Source: a virus. Taken from it: a stretch of 64,000 bases of DNA. A program made the position numbers and the translations under genes. Below are positions 8,863-18,559 of the stretch, in pieces; the first letter of the stretch is position 1, and the number at the start of each line of letters is the position of its first letter. The stretch is from positions 1 through 64,000 of IMG/VR virus record IMGVR_UViG_3300012271_000005. One strand, written 5' to 3'. Under the pieces are notes generated by a model. The model saw nothing but the letters and a program-made list of their open reading frames with translations, did no database searches and was not told where the DNA came from.

Positions 8863-9418
8863 GCCTTCCGTGGAAGTCCGCTCCCTCCGGGGCGCAGTCA
8901 CGGAGAGGGACCTCTCCAGCCTTGAAGCAAATCCAGGTCTCTCCCAGAGCCAGCCACAAGGTCCCGTCCGAAGATGCCGCGACCTGCGTGAGTTGAGAGC
9001 CTTCCAGACCTCTTCCCCAAATGGGGAGGGGGTCTTTCTCTGTGGTAGGTTCTGAACGTGCTCGGTCAAAGCTCCAACCTTCGCGTCCTACAGGGGCCCA
9101 CAAATCCAGTCTAACGGGCGGCGCTCCCTTGGCGGACAAGTACAGCGCGGTGCCTCGGTCAAACGGCTCTACGGCGACGCATCGACGTCCCAGGTCCTTT
9201 GCCAGCTCCTTGTACGCGTTCCACTCTCCTCCCGAATGGCCGAGGGCGCACCACATCAGGACCTCATGGTGCGCCAGCTCGTTATGGGAGTCCCACCTGA
9301 GGTAGCGTCCCTCCACTCCTCGAAGCTTCGCAGCTTCCACGAGCGCCGTGTCGTCTTCCCAGTTGAGGAAGTTAAGCGGTCTACCCGTCTTTGCCCGCTG
9401 TCGGTTCAAATCATCCAT
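8852..9418 (-). CDS. Hypothetical protein, 188 aa
   Basis: The ATG at 9418 overlaps the stop of the upstream gene by 8 bp, giving coupled translation; a GTG 30 bp further up is a weaker option. The protein is rich in Trp and contains WDSHNELAHHEVLMWCALGH, a His-rich stretch without an obvious known metal motif. Function unknown. It forms a two-gene unit with the zinc-ribbon gene before it. Confidence 0.55.
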   Translation of the reverse strand: MDDLNRQRAKTGRPLNFLNWEDDTALVEAAKLRGVEGRYLRWDSHNELAHHEVLMWCALGHSGGEWNAYKELAKDLGRRCVAVEPFDRGTALYLSAKGAPPVRLDLWAPVGREGWSFDRARSEPTTEKDPLPIWGRGLEGSQLTQVAASSDGTLWLALGETWICFKAGEVPLRDCAPEGADFHGRLTA

Positions 9419-9785
9419 GACCCACCACCCAGTTCCGGTCGGCCGCACGCACGCGCGACTGTATGCAGCCCTTCGTCCTCTTTTTCAGCGTCTGGAAGAC
9501 CCCCGCCTCGTGCGGAGTGGCTTCCTCAGGCATGACGAAGAAGCCTCCCGAGATTCCCTCCTTTCGCACCACATCCCGCAGCTCCTTTGCCACGTCGACG
9601 CCGTACCGAAGGTCGAGCCCGAAGTTGGGCCCTGAGGACCTCATCAGCAGCGCGCACTTCGGACAGTGCATCGTGTTTCGGTTCTTGAAGGATGGCCCGT
9701 ACTGCCCGCAGCAGTCGCAGATATCTCCTCCGTACTCCTCCCACCCAAGATGTCGGGCGAGCTTCAGATCCGTGTCTCTATCCAT
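9411..9785 (-). CDS. Small zinc-ribbon protein
   Basis: 124 residues from the ATG at 9785, behind GGAGGAG; the longer upstream frame runs through the promoter and was rejected. Near residues 20-45 it has ICDCCGQYGPSF and MHCPKCALL, a C-x-x-C ... C-x-x-C zinc ribbon. The rest is basic at the C-terminus. It may bind nucleic acid or serve as an adaptor. It is first in its unit, under a clear phage-type promoter. Confidence 0.6.
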   Translation of the reverse strand: MDRDTDLKLARHLGWEEYGGDICDCCGQYGPSFKNRNTMHCPKCALLMRSSGPNFGLDLRYGVDVAKELRDVVRKEGISGGFFVMPEEATPHEAGVFQTLKKRTKGCIQSRVRAADRNWVVGHG

Positions 9786-9816
9786 CTCATACTCCTCCGT
9801 GAGGGTTAACGTCTCC

Positions 9817-9845
9817 TGTATACCACAGCACGAGAGAGCCGTAAA
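9817..9845 (-). promoter_or_regulatory. Phage-family promoter, reverse strand
   Basis: On the reverse strand: TTTACG, 17 bp ending TGTGG, then TATACA. The same architecture recurs across the window. It drives the zinc-ribbon gene. Confidence 0.7.
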
Positions 9846-9900
9846 AGCTAATCGTTTTATAGTCTGGGAGGGTGTCACGTGGGATATAAGGAGGCAGTAA

Positions 9901-10893
9901 ATGAGCAAGGTACTTACTTTTGATCGCATTCAGGCGGGACTCCAGGCGCTCAAGAAGCTGGGCATCCAGCGCGAGACCTTCACGGTCCTGGGGGTGGAGC
10001 TGACGATTGCGACGGTGGACAGCAAGGCCCATCAGGAGATCAACACCTACGTCACCTCCTACATGCAGGCCTATGAGGAGGGAGATGGGGACTCGGCGTA
10101 CAACTTTGACGCGACCCTGGACTTCTTCCTCGTACGCAAGGTCGAGGTCCTCTCGCACGCCATCCTCAAGATGGGTGATCTGGACTTCGAGGGTGTTGAG
10201 TGGGTGGAGACCGGAGACAAGCATCCGGACAACAGCTCGAAGGTTAAGGTCGCCAAGAGCAAGTTCTTGCGCGACCTCTTGATGGGAGTGGACCAGACGG
10301 TCGTGGACGTGGCCTACCGCAAGTACGCCGAGCTGATCGAGCTTGCCGAATCGCGCAGCGTCGAAGGTGTCGTGTTCCGTGATCTGGAGGATGAGCTGTC
10401 CAAGGCTCGCGCGACCGTCGCCCGTCTGGAAGATGAGTTGGGCAAGGGCAAGGAAGAGGGCAACGACACGGAAGACGGCGAGAAGGTTGAAGAGGTCCTG
10501 ACCGAGGAGAGCGTGCGTGATCGCATGTTTGGGGTCGTCTCCGAAGAGGAGAGCGTGGCCCTTGGAGACCGTTCGATCCTTTCGGAGCTGGAGGCCGAGC
10601 CCGTGACGGTGGAGGAGCCTGTGGAGAGGATTCAGGCCGGCTCGACCACGTTCGTGCGGCTCGACGAGCCTGACGCCCCCCTCTCCGACGAAGAGGAGAC
10701 CTACCTACGCGCGCAGGAGGAGTTGCACCAGCAGCGCTACGGCGAGCCTCGTCAGCCCCTCAATCAGACCCCTCCCCAGCTACACTCCGGGACGCTCCCG
10801 TCTCAGGGTGGGCCCCGTCGAGTCGTGCGCGGGTCGCAAGCGCTTCCCCCCGACTTCGAGATTCACCAGGGTATCCACAGCGATGACACGTGA
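9901..10893 (+). CDS. Tail assembly chaperone-like protein
   Basis: 330 residues; ATG behind AAGGAGG. It is the first of two genes between the tube and tape measure genes, the standard place of tail assembly chaperones. The N-terminal ~140 residues look globular (FTVLGVELTIATVDSK). Residues 150-215 form a coiled coil (LEDELSKARATVARLEDEL), and the C-terminal third is acidic and Pro-rich. The call rests on position and composition; no slippery frameshift site was found at the junction. Confidence 0.5.
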   Translation: MSKVLTFDRIQAGLQALKKLGIQRETFTVLGVELTIATVDSKAHQEINTYVTSYMQAYEEGDGDSAYNFDATLDFFLVRKVEVLSHAILKMGDLDFEGVEWVETGDKHPDNSSKVKVAKSKFLRDLLMGVDQTVVDVAYRKYAELIELAESRSVEGVVFRDLEDELSKARATVARLEDELGKGKEEGNDTEDGEKVEEVLTEESVRDRMFGVVSEEESVALGDRSILSELEAEPVTVEEPVERIQAGSTTFVRLDEPDAPLSDEEETYLRAQEELHQQRYGEPRQPLNQTPPQLHSGTLPSQGGPRRVVRGSQALPPDFEIHQGIHSDDT

Positions 10894-12080
10894 TGAGCAG
10901 ATTGACTACCCGCTACGAAGACGTGGAGTCGATGCTGTTCCAGGGGTTCGTGAGTACGCGGTGTTCCATCCAGGGGGTCCCGATCGTCCTCAAGACCTTG
11001 ACGGAGATGGAGGCAAGCCTCGTCCTGCTCCAGGGTGAGGACCTCTCCACGGACTGGCGTACACACACGGCCTACTATCTGGCCTACAGCACGCTCTTCT
11101 TCAACAGACAGTTGGTGCTCCCCGTCCGAGATGACTGGCTCCCCGAACTGGCCGACTCGTACCTGGAGTTTTCGGACCGGGTGCTCGTGACGCTGTTGCG
11201 CTCGCTCCGCAGGCTCAATCAAAGGTCGACGCAGGCGCTGCTCAAGGTGCAGGCGTACACGTATGGTGCCGCGTCCCGAGAGCGCTGGTTGGGACTCAAC
11301 GGCACCCCCTTGTGTGATCCGAGGGTCACGGGAATCCGGGGGAGCGAGTACCTGGGGTTGAACTACCACCAGCGGCTGTGGACCTACCTCAACGTTCACG
11401 ACGACATCAACGAAAACTACATGCTCAACTATGGGCTCGCCAAGTTCCAGGTCTCTCCACACGCGCCCAAGGAGATCCAGAAGATGGACCGGCGTGATGC
11501 GACCCGGATCAAAGACCGCCAGAGCAAGAGAGACGCGCTCTTCCACGGTCGCAAAAACCCGCTGGCTGAGGGAGAGAGCGTACGCGTCAGCGCGGAGAGC
11601 CCTCAGGAGCTGCTTGAGCAGATGGAGCGGACGATGCGAGGCGAGAAGGACTTCCACGACCTCGTGATCGAAGAGCACAGCAAACGCGTCCGCATGCGTT
11701 ACCTGGAGCGCGAGGCAGAGAGAAGCCGAATGGCACGTCAGGGACGCGAGCGCGCCTTGCGCTTGAGGGAGCTGGAGGGTTCACAGAAAGAGGTCACGGG
11801 CTTGAGCCGAGAAGAGGTCGAGCACATCGTCCACAAGAACCGCGACGAGGACGCTCGGGCACGAGAGAACCCGCTATGGGCTGACCCAAGCGTACGGGCC
11901 GAGCAGGAGCGTAATCTCATCCGCTGGGGCTTCGTACAGAACGAGGACATCCCGGAGGACCGCAGGGATTGGTACGACGACATGGGCTACCGCGTTAAGC
12001 GCTCGACCTCGGACCTGACCGAAAATCCACTGATGCGAGAGTATTACCAGAAGGAGACGCCTGAGCGTGATCCCGACTGA
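10893..12080 (+). CDS. Second chaperone-position protein upstream of tape measure
   Basis: 395 residues from the ATG that overlaps the preceding stop (TGATG). The N-terminal half is globular (VPIVLKTLTEMEASLVLLQG). The second half is highly charged and helical, dominated by Arg and Glu (RMRYLEREAERSRMARQGRE), likely a long helix. Genes in this slot in large myophages take part in tape-measure packaging or tail length control. That role is inferred from order only. Confidence 0.5.
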   Translation: MSRLTTRYEDVESMLFQGFVSTRCSIQGVPIVLKTLTEMEASLVLLQGEDLSTDWRTHTAYYLAYSTLFFNRQLVLPVRDDWLPELADSYLEFSDRVLVTLLRSLRRLNQRSTQALLKVQAYTYGAASRERWLGLNGTPLCDPRVTGIRGSEYLGLNYHQRLWTYLNVHDDINENYMLNYGLAKFQVSPHAPKEIQKMDRRDATRIKDRQSKRDALFHGRKNPLAEGESVRVSAESPQELLEQMERTMRGEKDFHDLVIEEHSKRVRMRYLEREAERSRMARQGRERALRLRELEGSQKEVTGLSREEVEHIVHKNRDEDARARENPLWADPSVRAEQERNLIRWGFVQNEDIPEDRRDWYDDMGYRVKRSTSDLTENPLMREYYQKETPERDPD

Positions 12081-12105
12081 CCCCTGATAAAGAGAGACGA
12101 ACCCC

Positions 12106-15100
12106 ATGGCCAAAGATATCCAGGAGCTGATTGTATCGGTTGGCCAAAGGGGCATGGCTGACCTTGAGCGCACGTTCAAGAACCTGGACGGGGTGGTCGG
12201 CAACTCTTTGGAGGGTCTGTCTCGGTACAACCGCAAGCTCTCGGAGGACTCGTCCGCCGCTGAAACGCAAGTCAAGGCCATCCACAACACCTTGACGACC
12301 CTGGAGAGGGGCATCGCGAGCGCGGGCAAGGGCCTCTCGACGACCTTTGACGGGCGGCAGATCGCGCAGTTCGACACCAAGCTGCGTGGGATGCGTCGTC
12401 AGCTCGACAAGACCCGTGATGCGTTGGAGGGTGCAGCGCTCTCGGGAGATAAGGCGACCGAACGCGCCATGCGCACCCGCCTGGGTTCGATCCAGAAGAC
12501 GATCGACGCTGAGGTCTCGGGGTTCAGCAAGCTCTACACGTCTCATCGTGAACAGTTCGAGCAGCTCTCCAAGCTCCAGAAGCGAGGCCTCGGCCAGAAC
12601 GTGGCGGCGGGTGGTAAGGGTGCCGCGAACCTCATCTCTCAGGTCAGCGGCGGGAACCTCAAGGGCGCAGCGGGTACTCTCGGACAGGCAGGCAAGGTTG
12701 GTTTCCAGAGCGCGCAGCGTCGTGCCTTTGCCGGTGCCGCTGGGGGCAGTGCCGGGGCCGCAGGACTCTCCAGTGCGCTCGGGGGGTTGGCCAAGATTGC
12801 AGGACCTCTCGCGGCCGTTGCGGCCGTCGTCGGATCACTGGTCAAGGCCTTCCTCGACCTGGACGCCAAGGTCAAAGACGTCAACAAGTCGATGCTCAAG
12901 AACGTCCCCTTGACGAGCCTCGCCGCCGATGGCTTCAGCGACATGAACGACAAGATCGCAGACGGTGAGAACGCGCTGGCGGACTTCCGAAACACAGTCT
13001 TGACCGACGCCGACTTGCGCATGCTCGGGATGACTCCCGAGATGATGGCATCCACGATGGCGGCCATCGAGGAGCAGGCGGGGGGTCTCAGTCAGCTCCG
13101 CCGTGAGGGCTTCTCGGCACGCGACGCGTTGGAGGCCGCCCAGATCGCGGCCCTCAACCTCGGCGTGGACTCCAACGAGACCATGGGTCTGGTGGGGCAG
13201 CTCATGGACGTCACCAGCGCGTCGACGGGAGAGGCTCTGTCTTCCTTGAGTCAGATCGTATCCACGGCGCAAGATGCCGGAGTCTCCACGCGCAAGTTCT
13301 TCCAGGTCGTCCAGGGCGTCGTGGGTGAGATGGGGCTCTACAACTACCGGCTCGAAGAGACCGCCGCGTTGTTCGGGAAGCTCACCACCATCATGGACTC
13401 CAAGTCCGCCGAGTCGTTCGCCACGAGCCTGTCTTCGGCCATCAAGAACGCCTCGGCCACGGACAGGACCCGTACCTCCTTGATCGTGGGCTCGAAGACG
13501 ATGGGGGAGATGACCGATCGAGCACAGGCGGCGGCAGCCAGTGGCATCAACGAGGACGTCCTCGCCAACGCCATGCGCAAGCTCGGGCTTGGCGCTCAGT
13601 TCCAGTCGGGTAACGTCGCAGGTTCGATGGGCGGCTTGAGCGAGAGGCAGCGTCTGGCGGTGATGTCGGCGGTGTCTGATGAGGACCAGGGACAGGGAGA
13701 GCGTCTCCGAAAGTTCGAGAACCTGCGTGGCGTCAACCGTAACAACGCCATGGAAGTCCAGGGTGCTATGGGGGACTTCAACCAGTACGACCAGATGGCT
13801 ACTAAAATCATGGAGCTTGAGAAGTCCCTGTCGATGCCTCTCTCGCAAATGAACTCGGTACTTACGGAGGGTATGGGCACGAACGAAGATCAGCTTCGTA
13901 TCTTCAAGACCATCCAGGGGGAAGGCAAAGGCGACATGGCCCGGCTTCAGATGCTTCTTGAGAAGGGCGTCGGCGGGTCCGCCTTCTCGGAAGCGGCCAA
14001 GGAGATGGGATACATCGTCTCCGAGGAGAACGGCAAGATCCTGGACTCTCAGGGTAACGAGATCAAGTCGTTCAATCAGCTCTTCGCCACGATGGACGAT
14101 GAGAAGGCCAAGGACCTACAGGAGAAGCAGAAGACCCTTGCCGAGAAGCAGTCGGACCTCCAGCGCACCATGCTCGACACGATCAAGTTTCAGCTCATGG
14201 ATTTGGTCCAGGGTATTTACACTACGATCCTGGACATTTACGACGCGTTGGTCAATTCAAAGTTCTTCGGGGGCAGCCAGGAGTCTCGTGACCGTTCGGC
14301 CATGGTTCGTAAGGAGATGAAGACTCGGGACCAGATCCGAACGATAGATCAGGATCTGGGATTGGCCCGCGAGCAGGGAGATTCAGGACGAGTGCGTGAG
14401 CTGGAGGCTCAGAGAGAGGCACTCAAGTCCAGCCTTGATACGCAGCAACGGGCCCGAAGGCATCTCAAGAAGAGCGGCTCTTTGGGCATGGCAGGCGCGA
14501 CGGCACTTGCGAGCGGAGATCCGGCAACCGGAGGCTTGAGCTACGAATACAGCGGAGGCATGGGTCGCCGCTTTGAAGAAGACGAGTATTCAGGCCTCAC
14601 GATGGGCGACAGCAAGCTGACCGGTATTGTAACCTCTTCCGGGAAACGAATCACCGGAGAGGATGCGATCAAGGCCTTCGTCGCGGAGCAGGAGAAGAAT
14701 AAAAAAGCGGCGCAGGGAACAATCGGCTCTCTGATTCAGAGCAAGGTTGATGACGGCGAGGAGCTGTATCCCGAGGACGCCAAGAATCTCGCGGAGAAGA
14801 CCAACAACTTGCTGGAGAGTAAAGGGATTCTGCTCGCTCCGAAGACCATCAAGGATCTCACAGATGTTATGCTCCAGGCTCAGATCGACAAGCAGGTGGT
14901 CAGTGAGATCATGCGCACGACCGGCCGAAGCAAGGCAGACTCCGAGTTCCTGCTTGGCAAGTACAAGAGCGGTGATGAGGCTGCGATTAATCAGGTCGGC
15001 AAGGAAGGGAACCTCCAGGGTATCTTCGCCAACTACGGCGTACAGACGGCGCGTGATGCTCGCATCGTAACGGGCGGGATTCCCCTGTTGGACCTCCAGC

Positions 15101-15333
15101 CGGGAGACATCGTGGTCGACCAGTCCATGCTGGCCAACGCCGTGGCGGGCGGTGCAGGTCAATTCGTCCCCGACCTTCTGCGTTCAGCCGGCAACAAGGC
15201 GGGGCCCAGCTCCTCGTCTGACAGCACGCTCAATGCCAACTTCTACATCAACGGAGGCAACCCCGGTGAGATCCGCACCGAGATCATGCGCGTCCTTGAG
15301 CAGTGGCAGAACCTCGGAGCGTCGAGAGGCTGA
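12106..15333 (+). CDS. Tail tape measure protein
   Basis: 1075 residues. Long helical stretches fill the N-terminal 180 residues (KNLDGVVGNSLEGLSRYNRK). A Gly/Ala-rich hydrophobic segment follows at ~228-252 (GLAKIAGPLAAVAAVVGSLV), as is usual in tape measures. More helical, Gln/Glu-rich sequence fills the rest. By the usual ~1.5 angstrom per residue rule the tail would be about 160 nm. The C-terminal ~100 residues are low in helix. It is cotranscribed with the chaperone-like genes and overlaps the next gene as TGATG. Confidence 0.85.
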   Translation: MAKDIQELIVSVGQRGMADLERTFKNLDGVVGNSLEGLSRYNRKLSEDSSAAETQVKAIHNTLTTLERGIASAGKGLSTTFDGRQIAQFDTKLRGMRRQLDKTRDALEGAALSGDKATERAMRTRLGSIQKTIDAEVSGFSKLYTSHREQFEQLSKLQKRGLGQNVAAGGKGAANLISQVSGGNLKGAAGTLGQAGKVGFQSAQRRAFAGAAGGSAGAAGLSSALGGLAKIAGPLAAVAAVVGSLVKAFLDLDAKVKDVNKSMLKNVPLTSLAADGFSDMNDKIADGENALADFRNTVLTDADLRMLGMTPEMMASTMAAIEEQAGGLSQLRREGFSARDALEAAQIAALNLGVDSNETMGLVGQLMDVTSASTGEALSSLSQIVSTAQDAGVSTRKFFQVVQGVVGEMGLYNYRLEETAALFGKLTTIMDSKSAESFATSLSSAIKNASATDRTRTSLIVGSKTMGEMTDRAQAAAASGINEDVLANAMRKLGLGAQFQSGNVAGSMGGLSERQRLAVMSAVSDEDQGQGERLRKFENLRGVNRNNAMEVQGAMGDFNQYDQMATKIMELEKSLSMPLSQMNSVLTEGMGTNEDQLRIFKTIQGEGKGDMARLQMLLEKGVGGSAFSEAAKEMGYIVSEENGKILDSQGNEIKSFNQLFATMDDEKAKDLQEKQKTLAEKQSDLQRTMLDTIKFQLMDLVQGIYTTILDIYDALVNSKFFGGSQESRDRSAMVRKEMKTRDQIRTIDQDLGLAREQGDSGRVRELEAQREALKSSLDTQQRARRHLKKSGSLGMAGATALASGDPATGGLSYEYSGGMGRRFEEDEYSGLTMGDSKLTGIVTSSGKRITGEDAIKAFVAEQEKNKKAAQGTIGSLIQSKVDDGEELYPEDAKNLAEKTNNLLESKGILLAPKTIKDLTDVMLQAQIDKQVVSEIMRTTGRSKADSEFLLGKYKSGDEAAINQVGKEGNLQGIFANYGVQTARDARIVTGGIPLLDLQPGDIVVDQSMLANAVAGGAGQFVPDLLRSAGNKAGPSSSSDSTLNANFYINGGNPGEIRTEIMRVLEQWQNLGASRG

Positions 15334-15881
15334 TGGCAACCAACTTCACACAGCGTTCGATCCCTTCGGCCTTCTCGGGGCCAAGCGATGCCCGACGCCT
15401 TCCTGTGCTCTTTCAGGTGATCTCTCCGGACTTCTCCACGGCGCTGTTGCCCGAGGCGATGGTCCTTCACATCAACCCTACCTCGATGTCGTTGAGCTAC
15501 TCCAAGGTCATTGAGCGGTTCCAGACACGCGGAGGCTTTCAGGAGCAGCACTTCGGTGAGCAGCTCACGGACATGTCCTGTGAGGTCTCTTCCGGAGCGT
15601 TCATCAACGTGGACACCGGCCTCGCGGTGTCGTCGCGTCAGGACACGATCGCCTACGAGAAGTTTCAACACCTCGTGGAGCTGTTCCAGAACAACGGCCT
15701 CGTCACCGACCAGAACGGGACCGCACAGTACCGAGGTCGCATCCGGATCACGTTTGACGGCGGGGTCTATGACGGGTCTTTCCGCTCCCTCACGATCAAT
15801 GAGTCAGCCTCCAACCCGTTCATGTTCACCTGCGATTTCGCCTTCCGGGTGGAGCGTGAGGCTCAATCTCTCCTGATCTAA
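15333..15881 (+). CDS. Baseplate-associated protein, short paralogue
   Basis: 182 residues starting at the ATG fused to the tape measure stop. The order of elements (PVLFQVISPD, VLHINPTSMSLSYSKVIERF, YEKFQHLVELFQNNGLV, ITFDGGVYDGSFRSLTINE) is repeated in the C-terminal half of the next protein. It therefore arose by duplication of one domain. Position directly after the tape measure suggests a tail-tip or baseplate hub-proximal part. Confidence 0.6.
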   Translation: MATNFTQRSIPSAFSGPSDARRLPVLFQVISPDFSTALLPEAMVLHINPTSMSLSYSKVIERFQTRGGFQEQHFGEQLTDMSCEVSSGAFINVDTGLAVSSRQDTIAYEKFQHLVELFQNNGLVTDQNGTAQYRGRIRITFDGGVYDGSFRSLTINESASNPFMFTCDFAFRVEREAQSLLI

Positions 15882-15892
15882 GGAGGCGCACC

Positions 15893-17107
15893 ATGGCGTC
15901 TATTCTTGACGAGCTGGCAGTTCTTACAGGTCAGCAGGCTCTCAACGCTCAGGCGGACGAGGGCCTTGATCCCAGGACTCGTGATGCCCTTGACAGGAAC
16001 GCTCAAGCGACGCTCTCTCGCTCCTGGCGCAAGACGCGCTCGGTTCTTTCGGAGTACGCGAGCCTGATCTCAGGTCAAGGCTACGAGTTCAACGCCCTGT
16101 CGAGCCCGGTGGATGCGGTCGCGCACGCCAAGCCGGCCCTGCTCCCCCTCTTCATTCAGATCATCCCCCCGGACTACTACCCCACGGGCCAGACCCGTAC
16201 GATCGAGATCTTCTCTCCACAGACCTCCGACACGCAGCTCACGGGATTCGTGGAGCGTATCCGGCAGCGAGGCTTCTCAACGGACCCTCGCAACCCCGTG
16301 TTCACTGGTGGGGTAACCGAGGTGGATCGTATCGTATCCACGAGCCCCAACGTCAACCAGACGGTCCAGGTTCCCGAGCTGACGCCCGACGATCAGGTCT
16401 CCCAGGTGCGACGTACCAGGGACTTCCTGGCGACCACACAGCAGCGATACCGCGACTTCCAGACGGGCTCCCGCACCGCAGCCCGTGATCTGGAGGAGCG
16501 TACGCAGCCGATCGTAGAGGACCGCGCCGAGATTGAGGATACGCCGGGTAAAAATGCAGAGATTCGTCGCGCGCGCAAGGAGAACATCTCCTCGGACCTT
16601 GAGTCTTTGCGCCAGCAGGCCCTCAAGCTCCTCGCGTTGCCTCCGGTTCTCATGTACGTCAACCCCAACGCTCTCACCACCTCCAAGGAGTTCATCGTCT
16701 CGGATGGCAACCGTACGCGGGAAGGCTATACGGTCGAGTTCTGGGGAGAGCAGCAGAACAAGCTGAGCCTGAGTGGCGAGATCGGAGCCTTCTGGACGCA
16801 CGGTACCAGCCCGTCCGGGCAGCCCACGGGTGGACTCACTGTTCGTTACCGTAAGGGCTCCTTTGCCTACCAAAACTTCTTGAGCCTCATCCTCGCCTAC
16901 CGCAACAACGGCTACCTCTACTCCCAGTCCGAGGTCACCCGGATTGCGTCGGTAGGCTCGGTCAACCTCTTCTACGACGGGACGCTCTACACGGGTTCCT
17001 TCGACACCCTTTCCATCAACCACAGCGAGGACAAGCCCTTCAGCCTCACGTACCAGATTGGATTTACCGTTCGATACACCCAGAAATTGGGGACCCTCAC
17101 ACGCTAA
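15893..17107 (+). CDS. Baseplate-associated protein, long paralogue
   Basis: 404 residues behind AAGGAGGCGCACC. The N-terminal ~60 residues are helical; residues 65-100 repeat the PLFIQIIPPDYYPTGQTRTI element; a charged linker spans ~165-240. Residues ~245-400 (PPVLMYVNPNALTTSKEFIV, YQNFLSLILAYRNNGYL, NLFYDGTLYTGSFDTLSINH) match the preceding 182-residue protein. The two probably assemble together at the tail tip. Confidence 0.6.
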   Translation: MASILDELAVLTGQQALNAQADEGLDPRTRDALDRNAQATLSRSWRKTRSVLSEYASLISGQGYEFNALSSPVDAVAHAKPALLPLFIQIIPPDYYPTGQTRTIEIFSPQTSDTQLTGFVERIRQRGFSTDPRNPVFTGGVTEVDRIVSTSPNVNQTVQVPELTPDDQVSQVRRTRDFLATTQQRYRDFQTGSRTAARDLEERTQPIVEDRAEIEDTPGKNAEIRRARKENISSDLESLRQQALKLLALPPVLMYVNPNALTTSKEFIVSDGNRTREGYTVEFWGEQQNKLSLSGEIGAFWTHGTSPSGQPTGGLTVRYRKGSFAYQNFLSLILAYRNNGYLYSQSEVTRIASVGSVNLFYDGTLYTGSFDTLSINHSEDKPFSLTYQIGFTVRYTQKLGTLTR

Positions 17108-17126
17108 CATGCCCGGAGAATACCCC

Positions 17127-17696
17127 ATGCCTCTATACATCCCTCAGGATCGTGAGTACGTACCCGGAGACGTAATTCTGGCTGTCTTCGCGGAGGTACA
17201 TGACTCAACGGACATGGATGACGAGGAACGCGAAGAGATTTGCCCGTACGTGCGTCTCGTGCTTGGACGCGTCATTGGAGTCACCCTCGGCGTACTCAAA
17301 AGCTCCGGGGGGGACGATGGGATGGAGTTTCGGGCTTACGAATGCACCGAGCAGGCGATACACTACGTCTGGCCCCATTCGTACGGCGGAGAGCAGGTCG
17401 AGTTCTGTCCGCGAGGGTCCGAGTTCGAGAGCTACGTCATGCACGAAGACATCCTTGGGTGCGTCCCACACTCGGACGCCCTCAAAAGCTCTTTCCAGGC
17501 GGAGCGCTACATGAGGCAGGTGGTCAAGGCGGAGCGCGACGCCCTCCAGGATTGGATGGCGTGGGTGCTGGAGGCGTATTCGGAATGGTGTCTGGGTTTC
17601 GCAGACGAGAGCTGGGATGGAGATGACGACCTGGACGAGGACTACTCGATTCAGGCCTTGTTGTCCCGTCAGCGCGCTGCTACCTTCGTTAGGTGA
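17127..17696 (+). CDS. Tandem small paralogue 1 (GDV family)
   Basis: 189 residues; the ATG at 17127 follows CGGAG and is preferred to one 18 bp upstream. It begins IPQDREYVPGDVILAVFAEV. The G-D-V-I element near residue 15, a beta-rich middle and a C-terminal helix (MRQVVKAERDALQDWMAWVL) define a set of seven adjacent genes that appear to be diverged copies. This one has an acidic insertion near its end (DDDLDEDYS). Function unknown. Confidence 0.55.
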   Translation: MPLYIPQDREYVPGDVILAVFAEVHDSTDMDDEEREEICPYVRLVLGRVIGVTLGVLKSSGGDDGMEFRAYECTEQAIHYVWPHSYGGEQVEFCPRGSEFESYVMHEDILGCVPHSDALKSSFQAERYMRQVVKAERDALQDWMAWVLEAYSEWCLGFADESWDGDDDLDEDYSIQALLSRQRAATFVR

Positions 17697-17727
17697 GACC
17701 CTCTGGCATTGCATTTTGAGAGGCCCC

Positions 17728-18123
17728 ATGTTCAGGCTCATGGATATCCAACACGCCTGCGAGGGTGATCCGTGCTTCATTTTCCGAGTGATACCTCCCG
17801 AGGCGGGTGATGTGTCGAGTACGTGGCGCGTAAGCATACATGCAGGCGTACGAAGGACGAGTCTCGACGCTGACTTCTTCTTGCTGGAGGTTTGTTGGTT
17901 CGGTACCGTCTCGCTCTATGCGGGTCAGTGTGGTCTCCCGTCGTTGCAGGGAGGGTCGCACAATCGGCACGTCTTCTCCCCTCAAAGGTCCTTGGTGACG
18001 ACCCTTCGGGGAGAGGTCGACTTCGAGGACCCACGCATCGTGCGGCTCTTGGTACGCCAAGCACTTGCCTCTTTGGAGGACTACTTTGGAGAGCAGCAGC
18101 TACGGCTGATGTCTGCTGACTGA
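17728..18123 (+). CDS. Tandem small paralogue 2 (GDV family)
   Basis: 131 residues, begins MDIQHACEGDPCFIFRVIPP after a short lead; an upstream in-frame start would overlap paralogue 1. The GD element lies at the expected place and the C-terminal helix reads LVRQALASLEDYFGEQQLRL. It follows paralogue 1 by 31 bp and appears cotranscribed. Confidence 0.5.
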   Translation: MFRLMDIQHACEGDPCFIFRVIPPEAGDVSSTWRVSIHAGVRRTSLDADFFLLEVCWFGTVSLYAGQCGLPSLQGGSHNRHVFSPQRSLVTTLRGEVDFEDPRIVRLLVRQALASLEDYFGEQQLRLMSAD

Positions 18124-18162
18124 GGAGAATTCATGCCCGTGCTCCACGTTTGAAAGGAACCC

Positions 18163-18558
18163 ATGTCATTCTTCACCAACCGCGCCTCCCGTCTCCATAC
18201 TGGAGACAGCTACGCAGACTATACGGTGGATTCAAACCAATTCTACGTGTATGTGTGCTTCTACGAGGCTCAAGCCTTTTATCCGTCCCACGATGAAAAA
18301 ATCCCAGTGCGTTCGATGGTCCTCAAAGCTGCGTACACGTTCAACCTCGCCTCTGGCCTTATCATCTTCGAGAGGCTCAAGCCTGCGCTTGGGACGGTTC
18401 ACTCCGACGCCAAGGTGATCGGATTTCACGAGGTTCTCGACTTCTCCAACGCACGCGTCCTACGCTCCGTGGCCAAGGAGATCTTCGCACATGTTTGGGA
18501 GGACTGCGTGACACAGGTGTGGGGGCAGACGAGCCAAAAAGCTCACGAGGACCTTTGA
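18163..18558 (+). CDS. Tandem small paralogue 3 (GDV family)
   Basis: 131 residues, begins NRASRLHTGDSYADYTVD. It has beta-rich, aromatic sequence (FYVYVCFYEAQAFYP) and a C-terminal helix (AKEIFAHVWEDCVTQVWG). It abuts paralogue 4, one base between stop and start. Confidence 0.5.
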   Translation: MSFFTNRASRLHTGDSYADYTVDSNQFYVYVCFYEAQAFYPSHDEKIPVRSMVLKAAYTFNLASGLIIFERLKPALGTVHSDAKVIGFHEVLDFSNARVLRSVAKEIFAHVWEDCVTQVWGQTSQKAHEDL

Positions 18559-18559
18559 G

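Noticed and set aside
10870-10900. Programmed frameshift between the two chaperone-position genes
   Set aside because: The junction is a TGATG overlap and no slippery heptamer was seen nearby.
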